Source: an uncultured bacterium
GTDB lineage: Bacteria; Elusimicrobiota; Elusimicrobia; Elusimicrobiales; Elusimicrobiaceae
Direction: 5' to 3'
Length of the DNA stretch: 64,000 nt
NCBI GenBank assembly: GCA_949291545.1
Contig: CASEWB010000006.1
Location: 124,001 to 188,000 of the forward strand
Part shown: positions 44,057-52,681 of the stretch, one piece after another
Layout: every line of letters begins with the position of its first letter
Position numbering within the stretch: the first letter of the stretch is position 1
The notes under the pieces: model-generated
Database searches by the model: none
What the model was told of the DNA's origin: nothing
What the model saw: the letters and a program-made list of their open reading frames with translations, nothing else
Made by a program: the position numbers and the translations under genes

Positions 44057-45342
44057 ACCTATTAAAAGAAGTTTTAAAATACCAAGTCTACCCGGCTATG
44101 GGATGTACGGAGCCGGTATCCGTCGCGCTGTGCGCGGCGTATGCGTCCAAAGAACTGGGCGAAAAAACGGCTCAGGCGCGTTTTCGCTTAGACGCAGGAA
44201 CGTATAAAAACGGTATGGGGGTGCGTATCCCCAATACAGACGGCGAAAAAGGCAACTTGTTGGCCGCGGCGATGGGGATTTTGCTGGCTACGCCGGAACT
44301 AAATATGGAAATTTTAGGCGGAGCGGACAAAAAACTGGTATCCGCCGCCAAGGAAATGCTGGCCCAACACCAAGTGCATATGGAAGTAGCGCCGGAAGTG
44401 CACGGTTTCTATATCGAAGCGGAACTAACCGGCATAAACGGCAAAAAAGCCAAATGCATTATTGCCGGCAGCCATACCGAAGTGGTTTATTTGTCCTGCG
44501 GGGACATGGTAAAAATCAATCACCTGCCCCTTGCCGACCACACCCAAGGCGCGCAGGATTTTAAACAAGTCCTTAAAAAAGCTACCCTGCAAGATTTGCT
44601 GGACGCCGCCGACAACGCCGACGAAGAAGATCTGGCCTACATTAAAAAAGGCGTAGAAATGAATTTAAAAGCCGCCGAAATGGGACAAGCCTTGCAAAAA
44701 GTAGGCTTCTATATTAAAGAACTGGTGCGCAAAAAACTTTTGCAAATGGATTTGCTGTCTTCCACTAAAATTTTGACCGCCTGTGCCGCCGACGCCCGTA
44801 TGGACGGACAAGCCGTACCGGTAATGGCCAGCGGCGAATCGGGCAACCAAGGCGTGGTAACCATTTTGGTTCCTTGGAAAGTGGGCAAAGAAATGGAAGT
44901 GGACGAAAAAACCATTTTAAAAAGCCTTGCGCTTTCCCACTTGCTAAACGGATATGTAAAAGTGTTCACCGGGGAACTGGCCCCGATTTGCGGCTGCGCC
45001 ATTGCGGCCGGGGTAGGTGCTTCGGCCGCGATTGTGTACCAACAGCGCGGCAAATGCGTGCCGGCCGTCACACTGGCGATTAACAACATCATCAGCGATA
45101 TTGGCGGTATGCTGTGCGACGGGGCCAAAAGCGGCTGTGCGTTAAAAGTGGTCAGCTCCACCGACGCCGCCATCCGCGCCGCCTATATGGCCATACACGA
45201 CTACGGCATCACCGAAGTGGAAGGCTTCGTCGGCAAAACGGCCGAAGAAACCATCCAAAACCTGGGTTCCATTTCCAGCATCGGAATGAGCAAAGTGGAC
45301 CCGATGATTGTGGATATTATGCAGGAAAAATGCAATAAATAG
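44053..45342 (+). CDS. cyuA: L-cysteine desulfidase / serine dehydratase alpha-like (CyuA, YhaM)
   Basis: The 429-residue protein belongs to the UPF0597/CyuA family. It has PAMGCTEPVSVALC at the N-terminus and the Cys set for an iron-sulfur cluster (ICGCAIAAG, MLCDGAKSGCALK). CyuA breaks L-cysteine to pyruvate, ammonia and sulfide under anaerobic conditions. That suits an amino-acid fermenter. The start overlaps the radC stop (ATGA). Confidence 0.93.
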   Translation: MNLLKEVLKYQVYPAMGCTEPVSVALCAAYASKELGEKTAQARFRLDAGTYKNGMGVRIPNTDGEKGNLLAAAMGILLATPELNMEILGGADKKLVSAAKEMLAQHQVHMEVAPEVHGFYIEAELTGINGKKAKCIIAGSHTEVVYLSCGDMVKINHLPLADHTQGAQDFKQVLKKATLQDLLDAADNADEEDLAYIKKGVEMNLKAAEMGQALQKVGFYIKELVRKKLLQMDLLSSTKILTACAADARMDGQAVPVMASGESGNQGVVTILVPWKVGKEMEVDEKTILKSLALSHLLNGYVKVFTGELAPICGCAIAAGVGASAAIVYQQRGKCVPAVTLAINNIISDIGGMLCDGAKSGCALKVVSSTDAAIRAAYMAIHDYGITEVEGFVGKTAEETIQNLGSISSIGMSKVDPMIVDIMQEKCNK

Positions 45343-45399
45343 CGCAAGCCAAACGCGTTGGAGGGCTTCGCTCCGCAGGTTTTCTTGCGCACCTTTTGC

Positions 45400-45425
45400 A
45401 CCCGGGCCCATCGCCCGGGTTTTTA
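45400..45425 (+). terminator. Intrinsic terminator of radC-cyuA
   Basis: ACCCGGGC / GCCCGGGT, 5-nt loop, TTTTTATT. Confidence 0.88.
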
Positions 45426-45502
45426 TTCGAACGGCGGGCAGCCGCTGCCTTCACAGCAACAAAAAAGCGATGGCTCCCGCCCGGGTTTACCGCTTATCCA
45501 TT

Positions 45503-45536
45503 AAAAAACCCGCCTGCTGGTTACAGCAGGCGGTTT
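45503..45536 (-). terminator. Intrinsic terminator of prepilin B
   Basis: CGCCTGCTG / CAGCAGGCG, 4-nt loop; GGGTTTTTTAAT follows on the minus strand. Confidence 0.88.
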
Positions 45537-45568
45537 GTTAGGCAAAAAGACTTTTCGGCAACGCTGAT

Positions 45569-46108
45569 TTAGAGGTAATACGCATCCCCCAAACCGCTGC
45601 GTTTTGCACCGCCCATACTGCGGCACAGTTTGTCCCCGCGAGAACGCAAAGAACTCGTCGACCAGCAAATCGTTTCCCCGGCGGAAGAAGCAAAGCTGGC
45701 CGGCGGGTGGTTAAAGAAGCGTTCAAACCCCGCAATCGTGTTGCAGTTGGAGTCGTTGACCATAAACAAGGCCCGGCTGCCGTTTCCGTTATAGCAATTA
45801 ATCACGGTGCATTTGCCGTCAGACACTTCCGAACCGTTGATGGTCCAGCCTCCAGGGAATTGTATATCCAACTGGTCGCAGGTAGTGGCATACTTTCCAT
45901 TGCTCAGCCAATAAAGTTCCTGCGCCTCTTTGAGCTGTTTCGACCACAACAACCCTTCCGTTGCCCGGCTCTTATCCACCGCCAATTGATACTGGGGGAG
46001 GGCGATGGCAGCCAAAATCCCAATAATCAGCACCACCACCAATAATTCAATAAGGGTAAACCCTTTTTGCTTGCGTACAAACCGTTTGGTTAAGGAATTT
46101 GTTTTCAT
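45569..46108 (-). CDS. Type IV pilin-like protein, paralogue B
   Basis: The 179-residue prepilin has a 16-residue basic leader (MKTNSLTKRFVRKQKG) before FTLIELLVVV. The helix ends ILAAIALPQYQLAV, then KEAQELYWLSNGKYATTC starts the globular part. Six Cys occur (TTCDQ, GKCTV, INCYN, SNCNT, TICWS, KLCRS). The start at 46108 is set by a -10 box 7 nt upstream. Isolated gene with its own terminator. Confidence 0.9.
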   Translation of the reverse strand: MKTNSLTKRFVRKQKGFTLIELLVVVLIIGILAAIALPQYQLAVDKSRATEGLLWSKQLKEAQELYWLSNGKYATTCDQLDIQFPGGWTINGSEVSDGKCTVINCYNGNGSRALFMVNDSNCNTIAGFERFFNHPPASFASSAGETICWSTSSLRSRGDKLCRSMGGAKRSGLGDAYYL

Positions 46109-46144
46109 ATGCCTTAGCCTATCAAATCCAAGAAAAAGTGTCAA
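46109..46144 (-). promoter_or_regulatory. Promoter of prepilin B, leaderless type
   Basis: Minus strand: perfect TTGACA (46139-46144), 17 nt, TAGGCT (46116-46121), 7 nt (AAGGCAT), ATG. The spacer is only partly T-rich. Confidence 0.65.
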
Positions 46145-46163
46145 TGTAGTACAAAAGGAGCGG

Positions 46164-46895
46164 TTATTCCCGCGCAAAAGTATACGCCAACACTTTTTTG
46201 GCGCCCGCCGCGCGCAGGGCTTCGGCGCAGCCTTCCAACGTAGCGCCGGTGGTGGCCACGTCGTCCACCAGCAAGACGACTTTTCCTTTCAGTTCGGCCG
46301 GGCGTTTGCACAAAAACGCCCCGGACATATTTTGCAAGCGGCCCTGCCGGTTCAGCGTCGTTTGGCTGACGGTATTGCGCACACGCGCCAAAGCCGTCGT
46401 ATTCACCGGCAGGCCGACCGCCTCCGCCAGCCGGTGCGCCAACAGTTCGCTTTGGTTGTATCCGCGTTTACGCCCCCGCTTGGGAAACAGCGGCACCGGC
46501 ACCAACACTTCCGCTTCCGCCAATTCCGGATATTGCGCAAACTGACGCCCCATCAGCGTCCCCATATAGTGGGCTAAATAATCGGCCCGGGCATATTTTA
46601 AGGCGTGCACCAACGCACGAGAAGAAGGATTAAAAACAAAAGCCGAGCGGATAATCCGGCATTTGTATTGGCGGGCTTGGCTGCCGCGGCAGGCGTAGCA
46701 ATGCGCGCCGCCGCTTTTAAGCACGGCCCCGCACCGCTGGCAAATAAGCGGGCCGGGCTTGGCTAAACCCGCCGCGCACGCAGCGCACAGCGGTGCGGTT
46801 TCCTGCCAAGGCAAATCTCTCCCGCAAGCAAAGCAAGTGCGTGGAAACCAAAAATGCAAAAACAGCTTTAGAAAAGCCTTCCCCCATGCACGCAT
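46164..46895 (-). CDS. comF: ComF family protein (phosphoribosyltransferase fold)
   Basis: The 243 residues contain an N-terminal zinc ribbon with four CxxC-type pairs (CFACG, LCAAC, CQRCG, CYACR) and a PRTase domain with VLLVDDVATTGATLE. ComF is needed for DNA uptake in transformable bacteria, acting inside the cell with single-strand DNA processing proteins. It begins 4 nt after the stop of the SprA-like gene, so both are on one mRNA. Confidence 0.92.
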   Translation of the reverse strand: MRAWGKAFLKLFLHFWFPRTCFACGRDLPWQETAPLCAACAAGLAKPGPLICQRCGAVLKSGGAHCYACRGSQARQYKCRIIRSAFVFNPSSRALVHALKYARADYLAHYMGTLMGRQFAQYPELAEAEVLVPVPLFPKRGRKRGYNQSELLAHRLAEAVGLPVNTTALARVRNTVSQTTLNRQGRLQNMSGAFLCKRPAELKGKVVLLVDDVATTGATLEGCAEALRAAGAKKVLAYTFARE

Positions 46896-46899
46896 AGAA

Positions 46900-49800
46900 T
46901 TAGAATTGCACCGTCACATTGGCTGACACATTATAAGCCACATAATCTTCCGTCTTTACATACGCGTGTTCCAGCACCGTTAATCCGCCGCCCAGCGTAA
47001 AGCGCAAGTTCTGCGAAAGTTCATAGTCCAGCGAGGTGCTGAAATCATACTTTTGGTAGTTTTCGGTCACTTCCACCGGGGATTTTTTATCCGTATATGA
47101 AAGAGTAGTGTTCCAAATCACACGGTTGGTGGCGTTGTACATTTTGTTAATAAACGGCAATTTAAACCCGCGCGGCATATTAAAGTCCCACCGCAGGTTC
47201 AAGCTGGGGGTAAGCTCGGTGCTGCTTTCGCTGATTTGGCCCGCCACCAACCATTTGTCGTGCGACGTATACACCAATTTTGGCGTTACACGCATAGAGC
47301 CAATATAGAAAGACGTCTGCGCCGACACATCATTATCTTCCACCCGTTCCAAGCTGGTGCCCGCACGGAGATCCGTCTTGTCGGACAGTTTGCGCGTATA
47401 GTTAAGCACCGTATCAAAATAATTAAACAGCATAAAGCGCAGGTCTCCGCCGTACTGGGTGGTATATTGCTCATCGCTGTTGGTGGTGGTTTGCTCTACC
47501 ATACTATAGCGCAATTTTAAGTTGGAAGAACTAAACCAGCGCCCCCCGTAAAAGAATTTTTCCAAGTCCGAAATAGAAAACGTCATATCCGGCAGAGTTA
47601 AACTGGTGGAGTCGTACGAGGTGCCAGTTTCGTCGTTTGTCTGCAAGGTCTTGGTAAAGTTGTTAATGAGTGAAATGGTTTTAAGCGGCGCGGCCGCTCC
47701 GCCCAAATTATATTGCGAAAAAGGGCTCCACCGCTGGGTAGAGGTAAAAGTATCGCGCAGGATTAAGCTCTTGCGGTAGCCATATTCCCCCACGTCTTTA
47801 AGCGAGCTGCGAATCCAAAGTTCTTTGCGGGAATCAAAATCGCTGTCCACATCATACCAAGAGTCGGCGTCTTGGATACGGTAACTGGACGAAATAACAA
47901 ACGAATTAAACAACTTGCTTTTGGGTAAAATTTCGTTCCCGTTTAACGTCAAAGAAATACCGCCGTCGGCGCTGCGGTTAATGGTTTTTACTTCCCCAAC
48001 CCCCACATTTACTTGCTGCCCGGAAGCCGAAAGCGTTTTAGCCGTCAGGTTGTTGCTTTCCACGGTGCTGATGCTGTAGCTAACCGAGGGCGCCAGCCAT
48101 TTGGCAATTTTCCAAGTACTATTAAAACCGGTGTTTTGGGTCATTGCTTTCGGATAGCTGATATTCTGCGTATCGGTTTGTTGGTAAGTGGTACGGTCTT
48201 CTTTGCTTTTGGTTAAGCTGTAATTAGGCGTAAAATTAAAATTATTGGTGGGCTGATACGTCACCTTCATATTCATTTTTTGGGTGTTTTCGTCCGTATT
48301 ATAATAGCTGTCGGACTCCAGGTGTTTTTCGCGGTTGTAATCAATGGACGAATCCGTGATATGATACCCGGCAGAAATATTTTTAAATACGCTGGTGGAA
48401 TGGGTCAACGTGGCGCCGTAAGTGCGGGCGTCGTCCTTGCGTTGCATAGCGTCATATTCCACGGTATCGGCCGTATATTCCAAGCCGATTTGAGGCAAGT
48501 TGTCCTTCTTAAAATCCCCGCGGATTACGGCCGTTTGGCGGTCCACCTGCCCTTTATCCAACAGGCTGATGGTGTTGTAATCCGTCGTATCTGTAACCAA
48601 GGGAGTGACGGTGGAAGAACGGGTAAAGTTGGCTTCCATCGGGAATTCTTTAATTTTATCCACTTTCAGGAAGTATTCTTCTTCCGTTACTTCCTGGTTT
48701 TTGGCCACAGCCAGCGGAGTTTCAAAATTACTGTCTTGATATTTGTATTTGGCACCGGCGCTTCCCCAATCGGCCAGTTTTACTACCACATCGCCTTTGT
48801 AAGCCGTGCCTTCTCTTGTAATGGACTCCGCCAAGTGGATTACGTTCAGCCACACTTCCCCTTTGCTGCCCATACTGGGGGTGATTGGCCCCAGCACCGC
48901 GGTATAGGCCTGGCCGTTTTCCAGCGTTACTTGGTAGCTGCCGTCCGCCTGGGCAGAAACTTGCTGCACAGTCCCGGCGGAAAGCACCAAATTGGCATCG
49001 CTGTAGAGCGCCATACCCGGCTGCAGGACCCCACGCGCATACCACGTTTGAGTGTTCTGTTCCTGCGTAAAAGTGTATTCATACACGCTTTCTTTTTGTA
49101 CACCGGCTAAAATCAAGCTGATTTCGCTGAAATTTAAAATCCCTCCCGTGGCCCGGTGGTTTACTACACGCACATTGTAAGACGGATCAGAAGCGTTTTC
49201 AAACGCGTCGGCCACGCCGTCGCCATTTGTATCCACCATTTTAAGAGAGATCAACCGCCAGCCCCGGAAATTGGTGGGCACAATTACTTTATCGTAGTTC
49301 GTATCCGTACCGACTTTCAAGAAAAACTCTGTGCCTTCCTGGTCCAGCGGGCGCGCGCCGCCCTGCTCCATAATACCGTGCAACAAGAAGCGGAATTCCC
49401 GGTGTTGGGTAAAATCCATCGTGCTGAAGTTACGGTTGGCATACATTTCGCCGGCGGGATTGGAATCGGTAGTGTTATCGGGCACCATTTGCAGGGAAGA
49501 CGTATCAAATTTAATGTTCAACGACTGGTCCAGCGCATTGGTGGAGCCGGTGGATTGTTTGTAATTGCTTATCGAACCGTACAAATAGTTAAACACCGTC
49601 AAACCGTCCCCTGTCGTATCCGCAAAAATAGGTTGATAGTTGGTGTTGTCTACGTTATTAATCCCGGCGACGGAAAACACATCCGGGTCCGCCCCTTCCT
49701 GCGGGTTCCAGGCCGTACCGGACAACGACACATTAGCAATTTTAATTTGCCCTTTCAGTTTGCCGGCGCGTTTCATTTCGTCGGTCAATTTAACCGTAAT

Positions 49801-52566
49801 ACGCAAATGGCGGACTGCCGTCCACTGTTCTTTTTCCGCGTCGGACAAGAGCAACGGCATCGTGTAGGTGGTCCACGTTGTATTGGAAGCGGTATTGTTT
49901 ACCATTCCTTCAATGGACGCGCCCGCAAAACCGAAGTTGCCCTGAACCGGTATGGAAATATCGTCAAACTTTCCGTTGCCGTTTAAATCCTGCGTATCAA
50001 TGCGTCCGTTCGGCTGGGACTCGGGGTTATAGACGTTGTTTACAAACGGATTGTAGCGCTGCTCGGTACCGTCCGGGTTGGTAAACAACCAGCCGATATC
50101 TTCATTCGGCGCCAAGGTGTTGCGGCAGTAAATATCTTCGGTCTTGGGTACGCCGGTGCCGCACTGCGTATCCATACCGCTGGAGTTATCGGAATATTCC
50201 GAAATATTACCAAATGTAAAGTTTACCTGCGGGCCGTTCGCTTCCCCCAACATCGTCAGTTCGAACGAGGTTTTGCTGGACAAATCCATACCGCTGGTGC
50301 TTAAGGGGTACACAATAGACACTTCGTCCCGGCCTTCTTCGTTCAAAAAGGGCTGGCCGGTGGACTGGTCGATTGTAGTGGCGGGGAGGGTAAAATCGTA
50401 ATTAATCAGCAACACTTGTTGCTTATCGTTGTAATTGGCGATTGCGTGCGGATTGATTTCCAGCGAAGGCAAATCCTGCGTATCCCAGTGGATAGAATCC
50501 AAGAAGGCGGGCTTTCCGCTGGGGTTGGAAGCAAAGATCCAGTCCCTAAAAATCATAGACCCGCCAATTTGCTCGCTGGTTTCGTTCATACTGTCCACCA
50601 TCGCATAGCCAAACAAGTTTTGGTCCTTTTGGCTCTTGGCTACCTCGGCGCTAAAATCCAACGATAACGGCTCGGCCAATTTAATGTCTTTCCCGTTAAT
50701 ATCTGCCCCGTACACCAACAAATCTTTTGCGTAATCCCCCACTTGCGGGACGGTGCTGGGTTTTTCGCCGCTTTCTTTCAGCACCGTGGCACCCATAACA
50801 ATTTTGTCAAACAATTTATAGTCCAACCGGCCGCCCATTACCGAGTTGTTGGAACTGGAACCGGAGGTGGTGTCGTAGGTAATATCGATAACGGAATTTT
50901 CGGTAATTTCGTCGCCTTTGTAGAAGGTGATAAAACCAGAGGTATAGTCAATGTAATAGTCGTTGTTGCGGGTAAGCGTGCGCCCGTTTAATTTGACGGT
51001 TTCAGACTCAATAACGATATTAGACTCAATAAAATAGGTTTTAACGGTGGACTCGTACTGTATTTTAAACGACAAGTTCTTGGAAGAAGTCGGCGTGGTA
51101 CCGTACAGCCCCGTATCGTTAATGCGGTACGTTAAATTAAAAATACCCGTATCAAAATCCACATCAATATAAGACGGATAACTGTAATAGGAACTAGTAA
51201 CCGCCTGGCCGTTAGCGTCCTGCAGCTGCAAGATAAAGTTGCCTTTTCCGTTATCCTGCGTAATTTTTTGCGCGCCGATATTGTAGTAGGTTTTCAGTTC
51301 CAGTTTGTTGGCGGTTTCCGTCGTCATACCGGAGCCCGACACGACCGACTGGTCGTTTTCCGTTTTAATTAACTTAATGGTGTTGGGCGTACCCATCACG
51401 GAACTTAATTGATTGCCGCGGGTATCGCGGTAATCCACAGCGATTACGCTTTCGGCGGTAATCGTACGCCGAAACGTAATAATACCGCTGGCGTAATCTA
51501 CGGTATAGTCCACCCCGCGGGTAAGGAGTTCCCACTTGGCGGGATAATTGCCGCCGCCTAAGGCGTCGGTGGCAATTTTATCCACCGGTACATAATTGGA
51601 GGAGGTGGAAGAATCGTTGCTGTAATAGTAGATTTCTTCCGTCCCGGGGGAAATGCTGCCCATTACGGTGCGCCATTCGTCATAGGCGGTGCGGTCCACC
51701 GGGTAGCGGATAGTGCCTTGGTCGTCAATATACGGGCGCACGTTGCCGCCGAACGTCAAATCGTAATAAGTACGGCGGATATATGAAGTGTCCGCCAAAG
51801 AAATAATTTCCGATACGCTGCTTCCAATAAATTGCTTTTGCTTGCTGGAACCTTTTGTCTGCGACCCGATTAAATACAAATTGGCATTTTTATGCTGCAG
51901 GTGCATCTTGGCCCCGAACAGCTGCTTTTGATAGGCAATAAATTCCGTTTCTGGCAGGGACAAATTGATGTCGCCAAATTCCGCCAATTGCACCAACTCG
52001 CCGGGCTTGCCGCGGTAGGCTACCGATATGGTTTTTTCTTCTTCGCGTTGGTCGTCATAGTCGATATCCACAAACACGCGTTCCAAAATTTTACCCTGCA
52101 TTTTAAGCTGCATTTCCTGCAGCATTTCAAACGAGCTGGTATCCCGGTCGGTTATATCGTTATTGGAATCTTCTTTATATTTTTGAGCGGCCAGTTTAAA
52201 CCCTAAAACATACCGCCCCGTCAGCGCGATGCTGGTGCCGTAAAGCGGCAGGGAAAGCGTCGGGTTTAACAAGGTTAAGTCCGGAATGGGCTCCGGTTCT
52301 TTGTCCAGCTTATAAGCACCGTCCACCGCCGTAACAGCTTGGCGCCAGAACTCGTCGGTAAATTTAAGCAGCTGGGCGTCGTCCGGCGGGTCTTCCAACG
52401 TCAGTTCTTCTTCCTCTTTGGCGGCTTGGTCTTCTTCAAAAATGGAGTATTTGTCCTTATCTACCAGGCTGTACGGCAGCGATTCGGCGCCGGCAGGAGG
52501 AGCGGCAACGAATTGCACAATCAGTAACAGGGCGACAGGGAGCCGCAGTATTTTCATAAGGGCCAA
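46900..52566 (-). CDS. Giant outer-membrane protein related to SprA
   Basis: The 1888-residue protein has a signal peptide (ending PPAGAES) and ends in VSANVTVQF, the terminal Phe expected of a beta-barrel. Near residues 190-245 EFGDINLSLPETEFIAYQ then LFGAKMHLQHK resembles the SprA N-terminal region of the gliding/type 9 secretion translocon in Bacteroidota. Two Asp-rich calcium-type loops occur at about 855-872 (DLNGNGKFDD) and 1108-1125 (DTNGDGVADAFE). The C-terminal 600 residues alternate like long strands. SprA itself is about 2400 residues. The start may be TTG at 52566 (GAGGT 4 nt upstream) or ATG at 52557. comF is coupled downstream. Confidence 0.75.
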   Translation of the reverse strand: MALMKILRLPVALLLIVQFVAAPPAGAESLPYSLVDKDKYSIFEEDQAAKEEEELTLEDPPDDAQLLKFTDEFWRQAVTAVDGAYKLDKEPEPIPDLTLLNPTLSLPLYGTSIALTGRYVLGFKLAAQKYKEDSNNDITDRDTSSFEMLQEMQLKMQGKILERVFVDIDYDDQREEEKTISVAYRGKPGELVQLAEFGDINLSLPETEFIAYQKQLFGAKMHLQHKNANLYLIGSQTKGSSKQKQFIGSSVSEIISLADTSYIRRTYYDLTFGGNVRPYIDDQGTIRYPVDRTAYDEWRTVMGSISPGTEEIYYYSNDSSTSSNYVPVDKIATDALGGGNYPAKWELLTRGVDYTVDYASGIITFRRTITAESVIAVDYRDTRGNQLSSVMGTPNTIKLIKTENDQSVVSGSGMTTETANKLELKTYYNIGAQKITQDNGKGNFILQLQDANGQAVTSSYYSYPSYIDVDFDTGIFNLTYRINDTGLYGTTPTSSKNLSFKIQYESTVKTYFIESNIVIESETVKLNGRTLTRNNDYYIDYTSGFITFYKGDEITENSVIDITYDTTSGSSSNNSVMGGRLDYKLFDKIVMGATVLKESGEKPSTVPQVGDYAKDLLVYGADINGKDIKLAEPLSLDFSAEVAKSQKDQNLFGYAMVDSMNETSEQIGGSMIFRDWIFASNPSGKPAFLDSIHWDTQDLPSLEINPHAIANYNDKQQVLLINYDFTLPATTIDQSTGQPFLNEEGRDEVSIVYPLSTSGMDLSSKTSFELTMLGEANGPQVNFTFGNISEYSDNSSGMDTQCGTGVPKTEDIYCRNTLAPNEDIGWLFTNPDGTEQRYNPFVNNVYNPESQPNGRIDTQDLNGNGKFDDISIPVQGNFGFAGASIEGMVNNTASNTTWTTYTMPLLLSDAEKEQWTAVRHLRITVKLTDEMKRAGKLKGQIKIANVSLSGTAWNPQEGADPDVFSVAGINNVDNTNYQPIFADTTGDGLTVFNYLYGSISNYKQSTGSTNALDQSLNIKFDTSSLQMVPDNTTDSNPAGEMYANRNFSTMDFTQHREFRFLLHGIMEQGGARPLDQEGTEFFLKVGTDTNYDKVIVPTNFRGWRLISLKMVDTNGDGVADAFENASDPSYNVRVVNHRATGGILNFSEISLILAGVQKESVYEYTFTQEQNTQTWYARGVLQPGMALYSDANLVLSAGTVQQVSAQADGSYQVTLENGQAYTAVLGPITPSMGSKGEVWLNVIHLAESITREGTAYKGDVVVKLADWGSAGAKYKYQDSNFETPLAVAKNQEVTEEEYFLKVDKIKEFPMEANFTRSSTVTPLVTDTTDYNTISLLDKGQVDRQTAVIRGDFKKDNLPQIGLEYTADTVEYDAMQRKDDARTYGATLTHSTSVFKNISAGYHITDSSIDYNREKHLESDSYYNTDENTQKMNMKVTYQPTNNFNFTPNYSLTKSKEDRTTYQQTDTQNISYPKAMTQNTGFNSTWKIAKWLAPSVSYSISTVESNNLTAKTLSASGQQVNVGVGEVKTINRSADGGISLTLNGNEILPKSKLFNSFVISSSYRIQDADSWYDVDSDFDSRKELWIRSSLKDVGEYGYRKSLILRDTFTSTQRWSPFSQYNLGGAAAPLKTISLINNFTKTLQTNDETGTSYDSTSLTLPDMTFSISDLEKFFYGGRWFSSSNLKLRYSMVEQTTTNSDEQYTTQYGGDLRFMLFNYFDTVLNYTRKLSDKTDLRAGTSLERVEDNDVSAQTSFYIGSMRVTPKLVYTSHDKWLVAGQISESSTELTPSLNLRWDFNMPRGFKLPFINKMYNATNRVIWNTTLSYTDKKSPVEVTENYQKYDFSTSLDYELSQNLRFTLGGGLTVLEHAYVKTEDYVAYNVSANVTVQF

Positions 52567-52629
52567 AAATACCTCATTATTTCATTCTATAATATTTGTC
52601 CTTTTCCTACCGCCTAATTTTCCGTCTAA

Positions 52630-52662
52630 AAAAACGCCCCGTGTTTTTGACACGGGGCGTTT
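52630..52662 (-). terminator. Intrinsic terminator after the trypsin-fold gene
   Basis: 12-bp stem AAACGCCCCGTG / CACGGGGCGTTT, 7-nt loop, TTTTTTTAG on the minus strand. Confidence 0.92.
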
Positions 52663-52681
52663 AACCTTTTGGACACTTTTT

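Noticed and set aside
48280..49986. Long plus-strand open frames inside the SprA-like gene
   Set aside because: They are antisense to a clear coding frame, lack ribosome sites, and translate to sequence typical of reverse-frame shadows.
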